64,000 bases of DNA from Cuneatibacter caecimuris (lineage in GTDB: Bacteria > Bacillota > Clostridia > Lachnospirales > Lachnospiraceae). This document shows positions 16,987 through 25,409 of this stretch, piece by piece (position 1 is the stretch's first letter; each line of letters starts with the position of its first letter). The position numbers and the translations under genes were made by a program. The notes beneath the pieces are model-generated. The model worked only from the letters and a program-made list of their open reading frames with translations. It had not been told where the DNA came from and searched no databases. The DNA is taken from assembly GCF_004216775.1 (NCBI RefSeq), contig NZ_SGXF01000001.1, positions 546,828 through 610,827 of the forward strand. The letters run 5' to 3'.

Positions 16987-18434
16987 CTGCCCGCCTCCTT
17001 TAACTCTTCTTTATCTTTTCCGGTCAAAAGCTCCGAACCTGCCCGGTTTTTCCGCACCGCCAGGTCCGGCTCTCCCAGTTCTCTCTGAAGGATCTCAATG
17101 GTTCTCGGCGTGCAGAACCCCGCCTGGCAGCGCCCCATACCCGCCCGTGTACGGCGTTTCACGCCATCCAGGCTTCTGGCCCCCACCGGGCGGCGGATGG
17201 CGTCCACAATTTCTCCTTCCGTCACCATCTCGCACCGGCAGACAATGCTGCCATAGGCAGGATTGCTCCGGATCAGCGTGTTTCTCTCTTCCACCGTCAG
17301 CTCCTGCGGGTTCAGAATCCCTTTTCTTTGCCCGGCAAAATCTTCTTTTTTCTCCGCGCCCAGCTTTTCAGCCACCATTCCTGCCAGGTATTCCCCGATA
17401 GCAGGAGCGCTGGTCAGCCCCGGAGATTCTATGCCCAGCGCGTTAAAAAATCCAGGCGCGTCTTCCGCCTCGCCCAAAATGAAATCGTCTCCATCCTCGT
17501 GGGCTCTCAGCCCCGCAAAAGAGGTAATGGTCATATTCCGCGGCAGGTCCGGGACACTGAGGGCCGCCTTACTCTGCAGGGTTTCCAGCCCTTCCGATGT
17601 GGTGGAGATGTCCTCCTTGTCAGGAATATCCTCCGCCGTGGGCCCCAGCATCAGATTGCCGTGCACCGTTGGCGTCACCAGAACCCCCTTTCCCATGGCT
17701 GTAGGCATCTGGAATATGGTTCGGTCCGCTGCCGTTCCCGCCTTTTTATCCAACAGGCAGTACTGCCCTCTTCTGGCAGTGATATGATATTTTCTCTCGC
17801 TCACCATATTATTCAGCGCATCCGCATACACGCCCGCCGCGTTGACCACCGCCCTGGCTTCTATCTCTCCTGTATTGGTACGGACCAGGTAGCCTGCATC
17901 TATCCTTCGGATCTCCAAAACCTCTGTTTCAAACAAAAACTCCACGCCATTCACTGCAGCGTTCTCCGCCATGGCGATGGTCAGTCCGAAGGGGCAGACA
18001 ATCCCTCCTGTTGGCGCATACAGCGCTCCTTCCACAGCTCCTGAAAGTTTGGGTTCCAGCGCCCTGGCCTCCTCTCCGTTCAGGAGTTTCAGCCCTTCCA
18101 CTCCATTGGCTTCTCCTTTTTCTTTCAATGCCTGCAGCTGCCCCAGCTGCTTCCTGTCAAAGCAAAGCACCAGCGAACCGTTCTGCCGGAAGGCGAAATC
18201 CAGCTCCCGGGCCAGTTGAGGCATCATTCTGTTTCCGCGCACATTCATCCGGGCTTTCTGGCTCCCGGGCTCTGCGTCAAACCCAGCGTGCACAATTCCG
18301 CTGTTGGCCTTGGACGTGCCGGAGCAGACATCTTCTTCCCGTTCTGCCACCGCCGTTTTCAGCCTGTATCTGGAAAGTTCCCGCGCAATCGAACAGCCCG
18401 TCACACCGCCGCCGATCACTAACACATCATACAT
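16983..18434 (-). CDS. Glycerol-3-phosphate dehydrogenase, GlpA-like, with BFD iron-sulfur domain
   Basis: This 483-residue protein has an N-terminal DAO-type FAD domain (VIGGGVTGCSIARELSRY; STTSEGLETLQSK; ITSFAGLRAHEDGDDF) and a C-terminal BFD-like [2Fe-2S] domain (CRCEMVTEGEI and GMGRCQAGFC). It oxidises sn-glycerol 3-phosphate to dihydroxyacetone phosphate. The start was placed at MYDVLVIGG: the upstream in-frame ATG lies inside the GGAGGTGGAGGT ribosome site. It is the first gene of the operon and lies behind a leader with a terminator-like hairpin, which suggests control by glycerol-dependent antitermination. Confidence 0.9.
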   Translation of the reverse strand: MYDVLVIGGGVTGCSIARELSRYRLKTAVAEREEDVCSGTSKANSGIVHAGFDAEPGSQKARMNVRGNRMMPQLARELDFAFRQNGSLVLCFDRKQLGQLQALKEKGEANGVEGLKLLNGEEARALEPKLSGAVEGALYAPTGGIVCPFGLTIAMAENAAVNGVEFLFETEVLEIRRIDAGYLVRTNTGEIEARAVVNAAGVYADALNNMVSERKYHITARRGQYCLLDKKAGTAADRTIFQMPTAMGKGVLVTPTVHGNLMLGPTAEDIPDKEDISTTSEGLETLQSKAALSVPDLPRNMTITSFAGLRAHEDGDDFILGEAEDAPGFFNALGIESPGLTSAPAIGEYLAGMVAEKLGAEKKEDFAGQRKGILNPQELTVEERNTLIRSNPAYGSIVCRCEMVTEGEIVDAIRRPVGARSLDGVKRRTRAGMGRCQAGFCTPRTIEILQRELGEPDLAVRKNRAGSELLTGKDKEELKEAGR

Positions 18435-18459
18435 ACCTCCACCTCCATCCAAAATTTAA

Positions 18460-18504
18460 AAAGAGGCTTGCGCAAGCGATTTCTCCCTCACAAAAGCCTC
18501 TCTT
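18460..18504 (-). promoter_or_regulatory. Attenuator-like hairpin in the glycerol operon leader
   Basis: In the minus-strand transcript AGAGGCTT pairs with AAGCCTCT, followed by a T run, between the promoter and the first gene. A shorter palindrome, GCTTGCGCAAGC (18467-18478), uses the same AAGC bases, so the two folds exclude each other. This resembles the leaders read by the GlpP antiterminator. A cre-like sequence with three mismatches lies in the loop at 18471-18484. Confidence 0.6.
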
Positions 18505-18525
18505 CAGTCTTCGCTCTATGGCATA

Positions 18526-18554
18526 ATTTTACCATAAATCTGACAAAAAAACAA
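18526..18554 (-). promoter_or_regulatory. Promoter of the glycerol operon
   Basis: On the minus strand TTGTTT (18549-18554), a 17-base spacer and TAAAAT (18526-18531). The -35 lies just after the nrdD stop codon. Confidence 0.65.
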
Positions 18555-18557
18555 CTG

Positions 18558-20927
18558 TTATCCCTTTATATCCTCAGCATATTTCTGAATATTTGAAGCG
18601 TTTACATACTTTTCCGCTCCGTCTCCCCGGACTACCACTAAAGTGGGCGCCTGACGCACACCAAACTTTTCCACCAGATCCGCGTGTTCTTCCGCGTCGA
18701 TAATTTCCACTGCCTGGCCCTTCAGCGCTTCTTTCGCGATACGGCAATTCGGGCAGGTTTTGGTGGTAAACAGATATTTTACTGTTTCCACCGGCTCTAC
18801 CTTCATCTCATCTCCGGCCAGCGTAACCACACTGGTGTGCACTTTTTTCAGGCTGGAACCGGCAATATCATATTCTCTGCGGTTTTCATACTCCTGGGTT
18901 TTCCCTTCATTCCAGTTCTGGATCGGCCTGTAGTAGCCGGTGATGCGGCTGTAGACCTCCGCTTTCTGTCCGCACTTGGGGCAGACAAAATGTTCGCCGG
19001 AAAGATAGCCGTGCTCCCGGCACACGGAATAGGTTGGGGACAAGGTATAATAAGGGAGCCTGTAATTCTCCGCAATGGTTCTTACCAATTTGGCCGCGGC
19101 CTTCCAGTCAGGCAGCTTTTCTCCCAGAAAAGCATGGAATACCGTGCCGGAAGTATATAATGTCTGCAGCTCGTCCTGAATATCAAGGGCATCGAAAATA
19201 TCGGCTGTATAATCCACAGGAAGATGGGAGCTGTTTGTATAGTAAGGCGTATCACCAGGTTTCCCTGCGGTGGCGATCTGCGGATATCGTTTTTTATCAT
19301 GTTTTGCCAGACGGTATGTCGTGGACTCCGCCGGGGTAGCTTCCAGATTGTAGAGATCCCCATAGGATTCCTGGTAATCTGACAATCGTTCCCGCATATG
19401 GGTCAGCACTTCTCTGGTAAACTGCTGGGTCTTTTCGGAGGCCATGCTCCCGCCCAGCCAGCAGGCGTTCAGGCCCACCTCGTTCATGCCGATCAGGCCG
19501 ATAGTGGAAAAATGGTTCTCAAAAGTGCCAAGATAGCGTTTGGTATACGGGTAAAGACCTTCTTCCAGCAATTTTGTAATCACCTGACGCTTGATCTTCA
19601 GAGACCGTGCGGAAATATCCATCATATGGTCCAGGCGCTGGTAAAATTCTTCCGGCGTCCTGGACAGGTAGGCGATCCTGGGCATATTGATCGTCACCAC
19701 TCCCACAGAACCGGTGCTCTCGCCGGAACCAAAGAAACCGCCCGTCTTTTTCCGAAGTTCGCGCAGGTCCAGGCGCAGGCGGCAGCACATGCTGCGCACA
19801 TCCGAAGGCTGCATATCGCTGTTAATGTAATTTGAAAAATACGGCGTCCCGTATTTGGCCGTCATCTCAAACAGCAGCTTGTTATTTTCTGTATCGGACC
19901 AGTCAAAATCCCTGGTGATGGAGTAGGTGGGAATCGGATACTGGAATCCCCGGCCGTTGGCGTCCCCCTCGATCATGGTCTCGATAAACGCCTTGTTCAC
20001 CATATCCATCTCTCTCTTACAGTCCTTATATTTAAACGGCATCTCCCTGCCGCCGACTATAGCGGGCAGCTCCGCCAGATCCTCCGGCACAGTCCAGTCC
20101 AGAGTGATATTGGAAAAAGGCGCCTGAGTACCCCAGCGGCTGGGCGTATTCACACCGTATATAAAAGATTCCACGCATTTTTTCACTTCCGGATAGCTGA
20201 GATGATCCGCTTTTACAAAGGGCGCAAGATAGGTGTCAAAGGAAGAAAACGCCTGTGCTCCGGCCCATTCATTCTGCATGATGCCCAGGAAATTCACCAT
20301 CTGGTTGCACAAGACCGAAAGATGCCTGGCCGGAGAAGATGTGATCTTCCCGGGAATCCCTCCCAGCCCCTCCTGAATCAGCTGTTTCAGGGACCAGCCG
20401 GCGCAGTAGCCCGTGAGCATGGACAAATCATGAATATGGATGTCCGCGTTGCGATGGGCGTTGGCGATCTCCTCGTCATAGATTTCCGACAGCCAGTAAT
20501 TCGCTGTGATCGCGCCGGAATTGCTGAGAATCAGGCCTCCCACAGAATATGTCACTGTGGAATTCTCCTTCACCCGCCAGTCTTCCACCTTTACATAGCT
20601 GTTCACCACATCTTTATAGTCCAGGATTGTGGACTTCATATTTCGGATTTTCTCCCGCTGTTTACGGTACAATATGTACGCCTTGGCCACATCTGTATAG
20701 CCGGATTGTTCCAGCACATGTTCCACACTGTCCTGGATATCCTCCACATTCACTTTTCCGTCCGTGATCTTTCCCTGAAAATCCGCTGTAACCCGCAGCG
20801 CCAGCAGATCCAGGATATCATCATTTATGCCTTTTTTTGTAGCAACGAAAGCTTTTTTAATCACTCCGCTGATTTTTGACAGCGTAAAGTCTACTACCTC
20901 TCCATCCCGTTTGATCACCTGTATCAT
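18558..20927 (-). CDS. nrdD: Anaerobic (class III) ribonucleoside-triphosphate reductase with fused thioredoxin-like domain
   Basis: The 789-residue protein reduces NTPs to dNTPs without oxygen by a glycyl radical. Residues 1-90 are the ATP cone. The core includes LSMLTGYCAGWSL, and the C-terminal zinc site has Cys636, Cys649 and Cys652 (CPKCG). The radical glycine is about Gly664 in RITGYYRP. After that the protein continues for 125 residues, and the last ~75 form a thioredoxin/NrdH-like domain with CPNC at about 725-728 and a cis-Pro motif QAPTLVV. Most NrdD proteins end soon after the radical loop, so this tail is an added domain, possibly the enzyme's own reductant partner. No nrdG activase gene is adjacent. 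Tandem NrdR-box-like sites lie upstream. Confidence 0.95.
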   Translation of the reverse strand: MIQVIKRDGEVVDFTLSKISGVIKKAFVATKKGINDDILDLLALRVTADFQGKITDGKVNVEDIQDSVEHVLEQSGYTDVAKAYILYRKQREKIRNMKSTILDYKDVVNSYVKVEDWRVKENSTVTYSVGGLILSNSGAITANYWLSEIYDEEIANAHRNADIHIHDLSMLTGYCAGWSLKQLIQEGLGGIPGKITSSPARHLSVLCNQMVNFLGIMQNEWAGAQAFSSFDTYLAPFVKADHLSYPEVKKCVESFIYGVNTPSRWGTQAPFSNITLDWTVPEDLAELPAIVGGREMPFKYKDCKREMDMVNKAFIETMIEGDANGRGFQYPIPTYSITRDFDWSDTENNKLLFEMTAKYGTPYFSNYINSDMQPSDVRSMCCRLRLDLRELRKKTGGFFGSGESTGSVGVVTINMPRIAYLSRTPEEFYQRLDHMMDISARSLKIKRQVITKLLEEGLYPYTKRYLGTFENHFSTIGLIGMNEVGLNACWLGGSMASEKTQQFTREVLTHMRERLSDYQESYGDLYNLEATPAESTTYRLAKHDKKRYPQIATAGKPGDTPYYTNSSHLPVDYTADIFDALDIQDELQTLYTSGTVFHAFLGEKLPDWKAAAKLVRTIAENYRLPYYTLSPTYSVCREHGYLSGEHFVCPKCGQKAEVYSRITGYYRPIQNWNEGKTQEYENRREYDIAGSSLKKVHTSVVTLAGDEMKVEPVETVKYLFTTKTCPNCRIAKEALKGQAVEIIDAEEHADLVEKFGVRQAPTLVVVRGDGAEKYVNASNIQKYAEDIKG

Positions 20928-21030
20928 ATAAGTTCCTTCCTCCGTCTGCGGTTCTCCCTGTATTTTCTGCCTTTGCGCCGGATGCGCTCTCCTGACTCCA
21001 CCTGCCCTGCAGAATACCGCTATACGTTCC

Positions 21031-21058
21031 AGTATACCACGTTCCTTTTTATTGTCAA
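21031..21058 (-). promoter_or_regulatory. Promoter of nrdD
   Basis: On the minus strand TTGACA (21053-21058), a 16-base spacer and TATACT (21031-21036), leaving a leader of about 100 nt. Confidence 0.75.
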
Positions 21059-21063
21059 TAAAA

Positions 21064-21109
21064 ATACCATATCTTGTGCGTGTTTTTCTTTTTTAACAAG
21101 ATATGGTAT
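21064..21109 (-). promoter_or_regulatory. Two NrdR-box-like sites upstream of nrdD
   Basis: Two 16-bp sites, ATACCATATCTTGTGC (21064-21079) and TAACAAGATATGGTAT (21094-21109), fit the NrdR box acaCwAtATaTwGtgt at its conserved positions and start 30 bp apart, about three helical turns. They end five bases before the nrdD -35. Because the sites are inverted copies they can also form a hairpin followed by TTTTTATT, so a role as hflX terminator is the alternative. Confidence 0.6.
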
Positions 21110-21136
21110 ATATTATGTTACTCCTATTTTAGCGGC

Positions 21137-22384
21137 TCACCGCACCTGGCCGTACAATTCGGCAGGCACATATGCCCTGATGCGGATCCCCTCCTGGCAG
21201 TATTCTTCTTCCAGCAGCTGCCCATACTTTCGGATCAGCTGTATCTGTCCCGCCTGATCATAAGGATATATCTTTTCCAGATATACCTTTCTGTTGCGCA
21301 GAATCTTTTCCAGCAGGGCCTTCAGCTCCGGCAGCCCCCGGCCGGTACGCGCGGAAATCCCAATGGTATAATCTGCTTTAAAATCCCGCATGGATGCTGA
21401 TTCTTCTGCTTTGTCCTGCTTATTAAACACCGTGACGATGGTTTTGTCCGTCACCTCCAGCTGGCACAGCGTCTCATATACCACATGCATCTGAACATCC
21501 GCCATGGGATTGGAGGCATCCACCACATGAAGGATGATATCCGCATACCGGGCTTCCTCCAGAGTGCTGCGGAAGGCCTCAATCAGCTCATGAGGCAGCT
21601 TTCGGATAAAGCCCACAGTATCCGTCAGCAGAACCTGTTCTCCGGATTCCAGCTCCAGCATTCGGGTGGTAGGGTCCAGCGTGGCAAACAGCTTATCTTC
21701 TTCCAGGACATCCGCCCCGGTAAGCGCGTTTAAAAGCGTGCTCTTACCTGCATTGGTATATCCCACAATAGCAGCCACGCAAGTGTGGTTCTCGCTGCGC
21801 TTCGCCCTGTTCACTTCCCTGTGCTTTTTCACTGCTTCCAATTCCCGTTTCAGCTGCCCGATCCGCTCGTGGATGAGCCTGCGGTCCATTTCCAGCTTCT
21901 TCTCCCCCGGCCCTCTGGTCCCGATCCCGCCGCCCAAACGGGACAGAGAAGCCCTCAGCCCTACCAGACGGGCTGCGCGGTAACGCAGCTGCGCCAGTTC
22001 CACCTGGATTTTGCCTTCGCTGGTGCGCGCTCTGGACGCGAAAATATCCAGAATCACCAAAGTTCTGTCCATCACCTTCATATCCAAAAGGTATTCCAGA
22101 TTGCGCAGCTGCGCCGGAGAAAGCTCATCGTCGCATACAACGCCTGTAGCGCCTGATTCCAGCGCCAGTTCCCGGATCTCCTGCACTTTCCCGCTGCCCA
22201 GATAGGTGCCTGGATGAATCCGCTCCCTGTTCTGTATAACAATCGCGACCGTTTCAGCCCCGGCAGTTTTCACCAGTTCCGCAAGCTCCTCCAGGGAAGC
22301 CTGTGTATCATCCCCATCCCCGGTGGCTGCGCCTGCCAGAATCAGTCGTTCCTGTTCCTGATCTATTTCAAATAATTCTGCCAT
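21137..22384 (-). CDS. hflX: Ribosome-associated GTPase HflX
   Basis: The 415-residue protein has an N-terminal HflX domain (RERIHPGTYLGSGKVQEI, DDELSPAQLRNLE) with a glycine-rich linker (LSRLGGGIGTRGPGEKKLE), then a G domain with GYTNAGKST (G1), DTVGFIRKLP (G3) and NKQD (G4). HflX binds the 50S exit-site region and splits stalled ribosomes under stress. The start was taken at MAELFEID; a frame extending 36 residues upstream has no family similarity. It is transcribed toward nrdD, with the NrdR-like sites between. Confidence 0.92.
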   Translation of the reverse strand: MAELFEIDQEQERLILAGAATGDGDDTQASLEELAELVKTAGAETVAIVIQNRERIHPGTYLGSGKVQEIRELALESGATGVVCDDELSPAQLRNLEYLLDMKVMDRTLVILDIFASRARTSEGKIQVELAQLRYRAARLVGLRASLSRLGGGIGTRGPGEKKLEMDRRLIHERIGQLKRELEAVKKHREVNRAKRSENHTCVAAIVGYTNAGKSTLLNALTGADVLEEDKLFATLDPTTRMLELESGEQVLLTDTVGFIRKLPHELIEAFRSTLEEARYADIILHVVDASNPMADVQMHVVYETLCQLEVTDKTIVTVFNKQDKAEESASMRDFKADYTIGISARTGRGLPELKALLEKILRNRKVYLEKIYPYDQAGQIQLIRKYGQLLEEEYCQEGIRIRAYVPAELYGQVR

Positions 22385-22528
22385 ATTTTCCCTTTCTCTT
22401 TGTATATCTGCCTTTATGTTCTTCTGCCAGTATATCCAATCTGGGCTCAAAAAACAAGTCTGTTTCTCCGTATAGTTTTTCTCAGGCAGCACAAACTAAT
22501 TCTGAAAAAAATAAATGGAGGTTAAACC

Positions 22529-22714
22529 ATGGAAAACTTAAACGAAATGGAGCTTCAGACCCTTCGCCACCTCATCATGGCGCATGATACCGTGTCCTGC
22601 AAGATGGAAAGCTATGCGAAAGAGGCACAGAGCCCTGATGTGCAGCAGTATTTCCAGAAGGCTGCCCAGACAGCAAAGCAGAGCAAATCCGAACTGATGC
22701 AGTTCTTAAATTAA
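22529..22714 (+). CDS. Small helical protein, probable spore coat component
   Basis: This 61-residue protein is all helical by composition (MELQTLRHLIMAHDTVSCKM, then a KAAQTAKQSKSELMQFLN tail). It follows GGAGG and is followed after 15 bases by a CotF-family gene. Its pattern resembles the first half of a coat-F helical bundle, so the pair may supply two halves of one bundle. It is expected in the mother cell during sporulation. Identity rests mainly on the neighbour. Confidence 0.6.
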   Translation: MENLNEMELQTLRHLIMAHDTVSCKMESYAKEAQSPDVQQYFQKAAQTAKQSKSELMQFLN

Positions 22715-22729
22715 GGAGGAACGAAAACT

Positions 22730-23002
22730 ATGGACGAGAAAACAATGGTAGCTGATACCCTTACCCAGGTAAATGGCAGCCTGGACAACTATGGCTATAT
22801 GATCAGCCAGACAGCGAACCCCCAGCTGCGCCAGACTCTGATCCAGATGAGAAACAGCTGTGAAACTTCTCAGTATGAACTTTACCAGATCGCAAAGCAG
22901 CACGGCTATTATCAGCCTGCCGCTCAGGTTACACGCGAGGAAGTGGATCAGGTAAAGGCTATTTTTAATGGTAGTACTGCTTCTTATAAGAGTATGCTGT
23001 AA
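22730..23002 (+). CDS. CotF-family spore coat protein
   Basis: The 90-residue protein matches the coat F domain: VADTLTQVNGSLDNYGYMI, then RQTLIQMRNSCETSQYELY and a tyrosine/glutamine-rich end HGYYQPAAQ. CotF-like proteins are small outer coat components. AAGGAGG lies before the ATG. It is the last gene of a two-gene unit that ends in a very strong terminator. Confidence 0.8.
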   Translation: MDEKTMVADTLTQVNGSLDNYGYMISQTANPQLRQTLIQMRNSCETSQYELYQIAKQHGYYQPAAQVTREEVDQVKAIFNGSTASYKSML

Positions 23003-23038
23003 GTAAATTGATTTGGACCTCTTCTGGGAAGTCGCGGG

Positions 23039-23107
23039 AGACGGAAGAAAAAACGCAGGAGCCTCCATGCCTTACGGCTATAGGCTCCTGCGTTTTTTCT
23101 TCCGTCT
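23039..23107 (+). terminator. Long perfect inverted repeat, terminator of the coat genes
   Basis: A 26-bp perfect inverted repeat (arms 23039-23064 and 23082-23107) with core CGCAGGAGCCT/AGGCTCCTGCG and flanking A6/T6 has a 17-nt loop containing GCC-TTAC-GGC. It works as a bidirectional terminator. Its sequence is closely related, in opposite orientation, to the four hairpins in the 41.3-41.9 kb array. Confidence 0.85.
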
Positions 23108-23164
23108 CTGGCCGGGCTTCTTTCCGGCGAAGGAAATATAGCTGCTAAAGCTTGACTTTATTGT

Positions 23165-23533
23165 TTATTTGATTGCTTTCCCTATATGCTTGTCCAGCCG
23201 CCATTGCGGCGCCGGGCCGTCGTCTCCCCAGTATTCGTCTATTGATATAATTTTGTCATTTTCTATCCTGAAAAAAGAAACAACATGGAAGGATAAGGGC
23301 TTTTCTTTGGCAAAAACATGCACCGCTGTTATGATCAGGCTCTGGTACTGTTCTGTTCGTTCTATTTTTCCGTCCCACTTGTCAGGGTATTCGCAGTTTG
23401 CCCGGATAAATTCTTCCAGAGTAAAATGTTCATTTGTATTATGCCAGTTCACCCAGGCTCCCGGGTGAAAAAATCCCCGCATCTTTTCAGCGTCCTGTGC
23501 CAGCGCAGCTTTCCAATATTCTTTGATATCCAC
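23165..23533 (-). CDS. NTF2/SnoaL-like domain protein
   Basis: This 122-residue single-domain protein has the cone-like SnoaL pattern: an N-terminal helix MDIKEYWKAALAQDAEKMRG, WVNWHNTNEHFTLEEFIRAN, and a beta sheet ending FFRIENDKIISIDEYWGDD. Members are small enzymes or binding proteins of varied or unknown function. It starts 17 bases after the amidohydrolase gene, so the two are probably co-transcribed. Confidence 0.8.
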   Translation of the reverse strand: MDIKEYWKAALAQDAEKMRGFFHPGAWVNWHNTNEHFTLEEFIRANCEYPDKWDGKIERTEQYQSLIITAVHVFAKEKPLSFHVVSFFRIENDKIISIDEYWGDDGPAPQWRLDKHIGKAIK

Positions 23534-23550
23534 TGAGTGCCTCCTATATC

Positions 23551-25146
23551 TTATTCCTTCCGGTAAATGGTTTTACCTCCCTTAATTGTTTCCAGCACGC
23601 TGATTCCGCGCAGCTGCCCGGGGTCTGCATCCAGCGGGTTTTGGTCCAGAATGACCAGATCCGCCTGTTTTCCCGGGCGGATACTGCCTTTTTCTGCTTC
23701 CTCTCCATACTGCCGGGCAGCATTTATGGTCACTGCTTTCAATGCTTCTTCCACAGGAATTCTCTCTTCCGCTCCCAGCACACGTCCTTCTTTTGTTTCC
23801 CTCTGTACTGCGCACCAGACAGTTTCCATCATGTCCGGCTCAATCACCGGCGTGTCCTGATGAAATGTGAACAGAATCCCTTCTTTCAGCGCTGATCCTG
23901 CCGGGCTGATGGCAGACGCCCGCCCCAGGCCAAAATTCTTTACATGAACCTCGCCCCAGTGATAGACGTGAGCCACGAAAAAAGACGGGATGATGCCGAA
24001 TTTTTTCACCCGAACCATCTGATCCCGGCGCAGAAGCTGGGCATGTACCATGACCGGGCGGATTTCCTTCACAGGCTCTCCCTCTTCTTCCGCCTTTCCC
24101 ACGGCTCTGATATATTGCTCCGCGGCTGCGTCTCCATTGCAGTGCGCCAGCAGCTGAAGCCCTTCTCGCGCCGCTTTTTTCACCGCGGCCAGCACCTCCT
24201 CATCCTTCATGGTGCCATATCCGCAGTAATCCTTTTCGTCCTCTCCCGACACCTGTCTGTACGGCTCCTGCATCCAGGCTGTCCTTCCCTGGGGAGAGCC
24301 GTCCAGAAAAATCTTATAGCCTCCGATTTTGAAATGCCTGAAATATTTTTTCAGAGCCTGGGGAAACGCCTTCATAAAATCCGGAGCCGCCTCCAGGGAC
24401 GGATAACCCACCACATCCAGCTCCAATCCTTCGCTCTGGATCAAATACTGGTACAGCGGCAGCAGCCTGTCCACCATCATCCCTTCCTGAACTGTGGTAA
24501 TCCCATAGGAAGCATATTTTTCCTGCACCTGCCGGAAGGCGGACGCCAGCGCTTTCATTCCCGGGGCCGGCGTTTTCTGCAGATAGTACAAAAAAGCGTT
24601 TTCTTCCATATATCCGGTGAGCCTGCCGTCCTTTTTCTCTATCCTGCCGCCTTCCGGGGACGAGGTCTCTGCCGTAACTCCCAGCAGCTCCAAGGCTTTG
24701 GAATTAAAAAGCCCCATATGGCCTGATTTATGCTGGATTACCAAGGGGTTAAGCGGACAGATTTCATCCAGCTCTTCCAGGGATAAATGGCGTTTCTCCC
24801 GCATCTGGTTATGGTCATAGCCGCGGGCCATCACCCAATCCCCTGCTTTCAAATTATTTTTTTCTAAGAAAACCCTGATTTTATCCCCGATCTCTTCCCC
24901 AGTGTGCGCGTCTTCCAGCGGAACCTGCAGCAGGGCATTGGCTGCGGCAGAAAAATGGCTGTGTGGGTCTATGAATCCAGGCAGCATCGTATGCCCTTTC
25001 AGATCTTCCTTTTCCGCGCCCGGATACTTTTCCAGCAGATATTTCAAATCCCCTGCCGCGGCGATCCTGCCCCCGTCCACGCAGACCGCTTCTGCAGCCT
25101 TATTGTCTTCCATAGTTAAAATCGTTCCGTTATAATAGATTTTCAT
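23551..25146 (-). CDS. Amidohydrolase, YtcJ-like
   Basis: This 531-residue metal-dependent hydrolase of the amidohydrolase superfamily belongs to the YtcJ subgroup. It has the N-terminal composite beta region (YYNGTILTMEDNKAAEAV), the metal site IDPHSHFSAA, KIFLDGSPQGRTAWMQEPY, and the late segments HAQLLRRDQ and HQDTPVIEPDMMETVW. It ends with PGKQADLVILDQNP. The substrate is an amide or cyclic compound that cannot be specified. It lies first in a unit with the NTF2-like gene. Confidence 0.88.
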   Translation of the reverse strand: MKIYYNGTILTMEDNKAAEAVCVDGGRIAAAGDLKYLLEKYPGAEKEDLKGHTMLPGFIDPHSHFSAAANALLQVPLEDAHTGEEIGDKIRVFLEKNNLKAGDWVMARGYDHNQMREKRHLSLEELDEICPLNPLVIQHKSGHMGLFNSKALELLGVTAETSSPEGGRIEKKDGRLTGYMEENAFLYYLQKTPAPGMKALASAFRQVQEKYASYGITTVQEGMMVDRLLPLYQYLIQSEGLELDVVGYPSLEAAPDFMKAFPQALKKYFRHFKIGGYKIFLDGSPQGRTAWMQEPYRQVSGEDEKDYCGYGTMKDEEVLAAVKKAAREGLQLLAHCNGDAAAEQYIRAVGKAEEEGEPVKEIRPVMVHAQLLRRDQMVRVKKFGIIPSFFVAHVYHWGEVHVKNFGLGRASAISPAGSALKEGILFTFHQDTPVIEPDMMETVWCAVQRETKEGRVLGAEERIPVEEALKAVTINAARQYGEEAEKGSIRPGKQADLVILDQNPLDADPGQLRGISVLETIKGGKTIYRKE

Positions 25147-25162
25147 ATGCCAGCCTCCATTT

Positions 25163-25294
25163 TCAGCAGTTTTCTGTTTCCACGCCTCCGCAGACCACCT
25201 TCAGATTCATAATATCTCCGATTGGGATCAGCGTATGCAGCAAATGCACATTTTTCATCTCATTCTCCAGCATGGAGCTTTCCGTCACTTCAAT
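25163..25294 (-). pseudogene. Remnant of an EAL-domain gene
   Basis: One frame reads IEVTESSMLENE, then LKVVCGGVETENC and a stop. These are the EITES and EGVET motifs of EAL phosphodiesterases, but only about 43 codons remain, the EGVET glutamate has become glycine, and the DDFG and Lys segments between them are deleted. It fills the gap between the GH43 and amidohydrolase genes. Confidence 0.5.
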
Positions 25295-25409
25295 TTATGG
25301 CAGCTCCTGCTCTGCTAACCCATATCCCTGACCAGCCAGAAACGCGGCTTTCAGCTCACCAGAAAAATTCCAGTCATTCCTGCTAAAAAACTGCGGAGGT
25401 CTACCATGC

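Noticed and set aside
18459-18505. The hairpin as a terminator of nrdD rather than a glycerol leader
   Set aside because: A promoter with 17-base spacing lies between nrdD and the hairpin, so transcripts from it must pass the hairpin before the first glycerol gene. It may also stop nrdD read-through, but that is not its only role.
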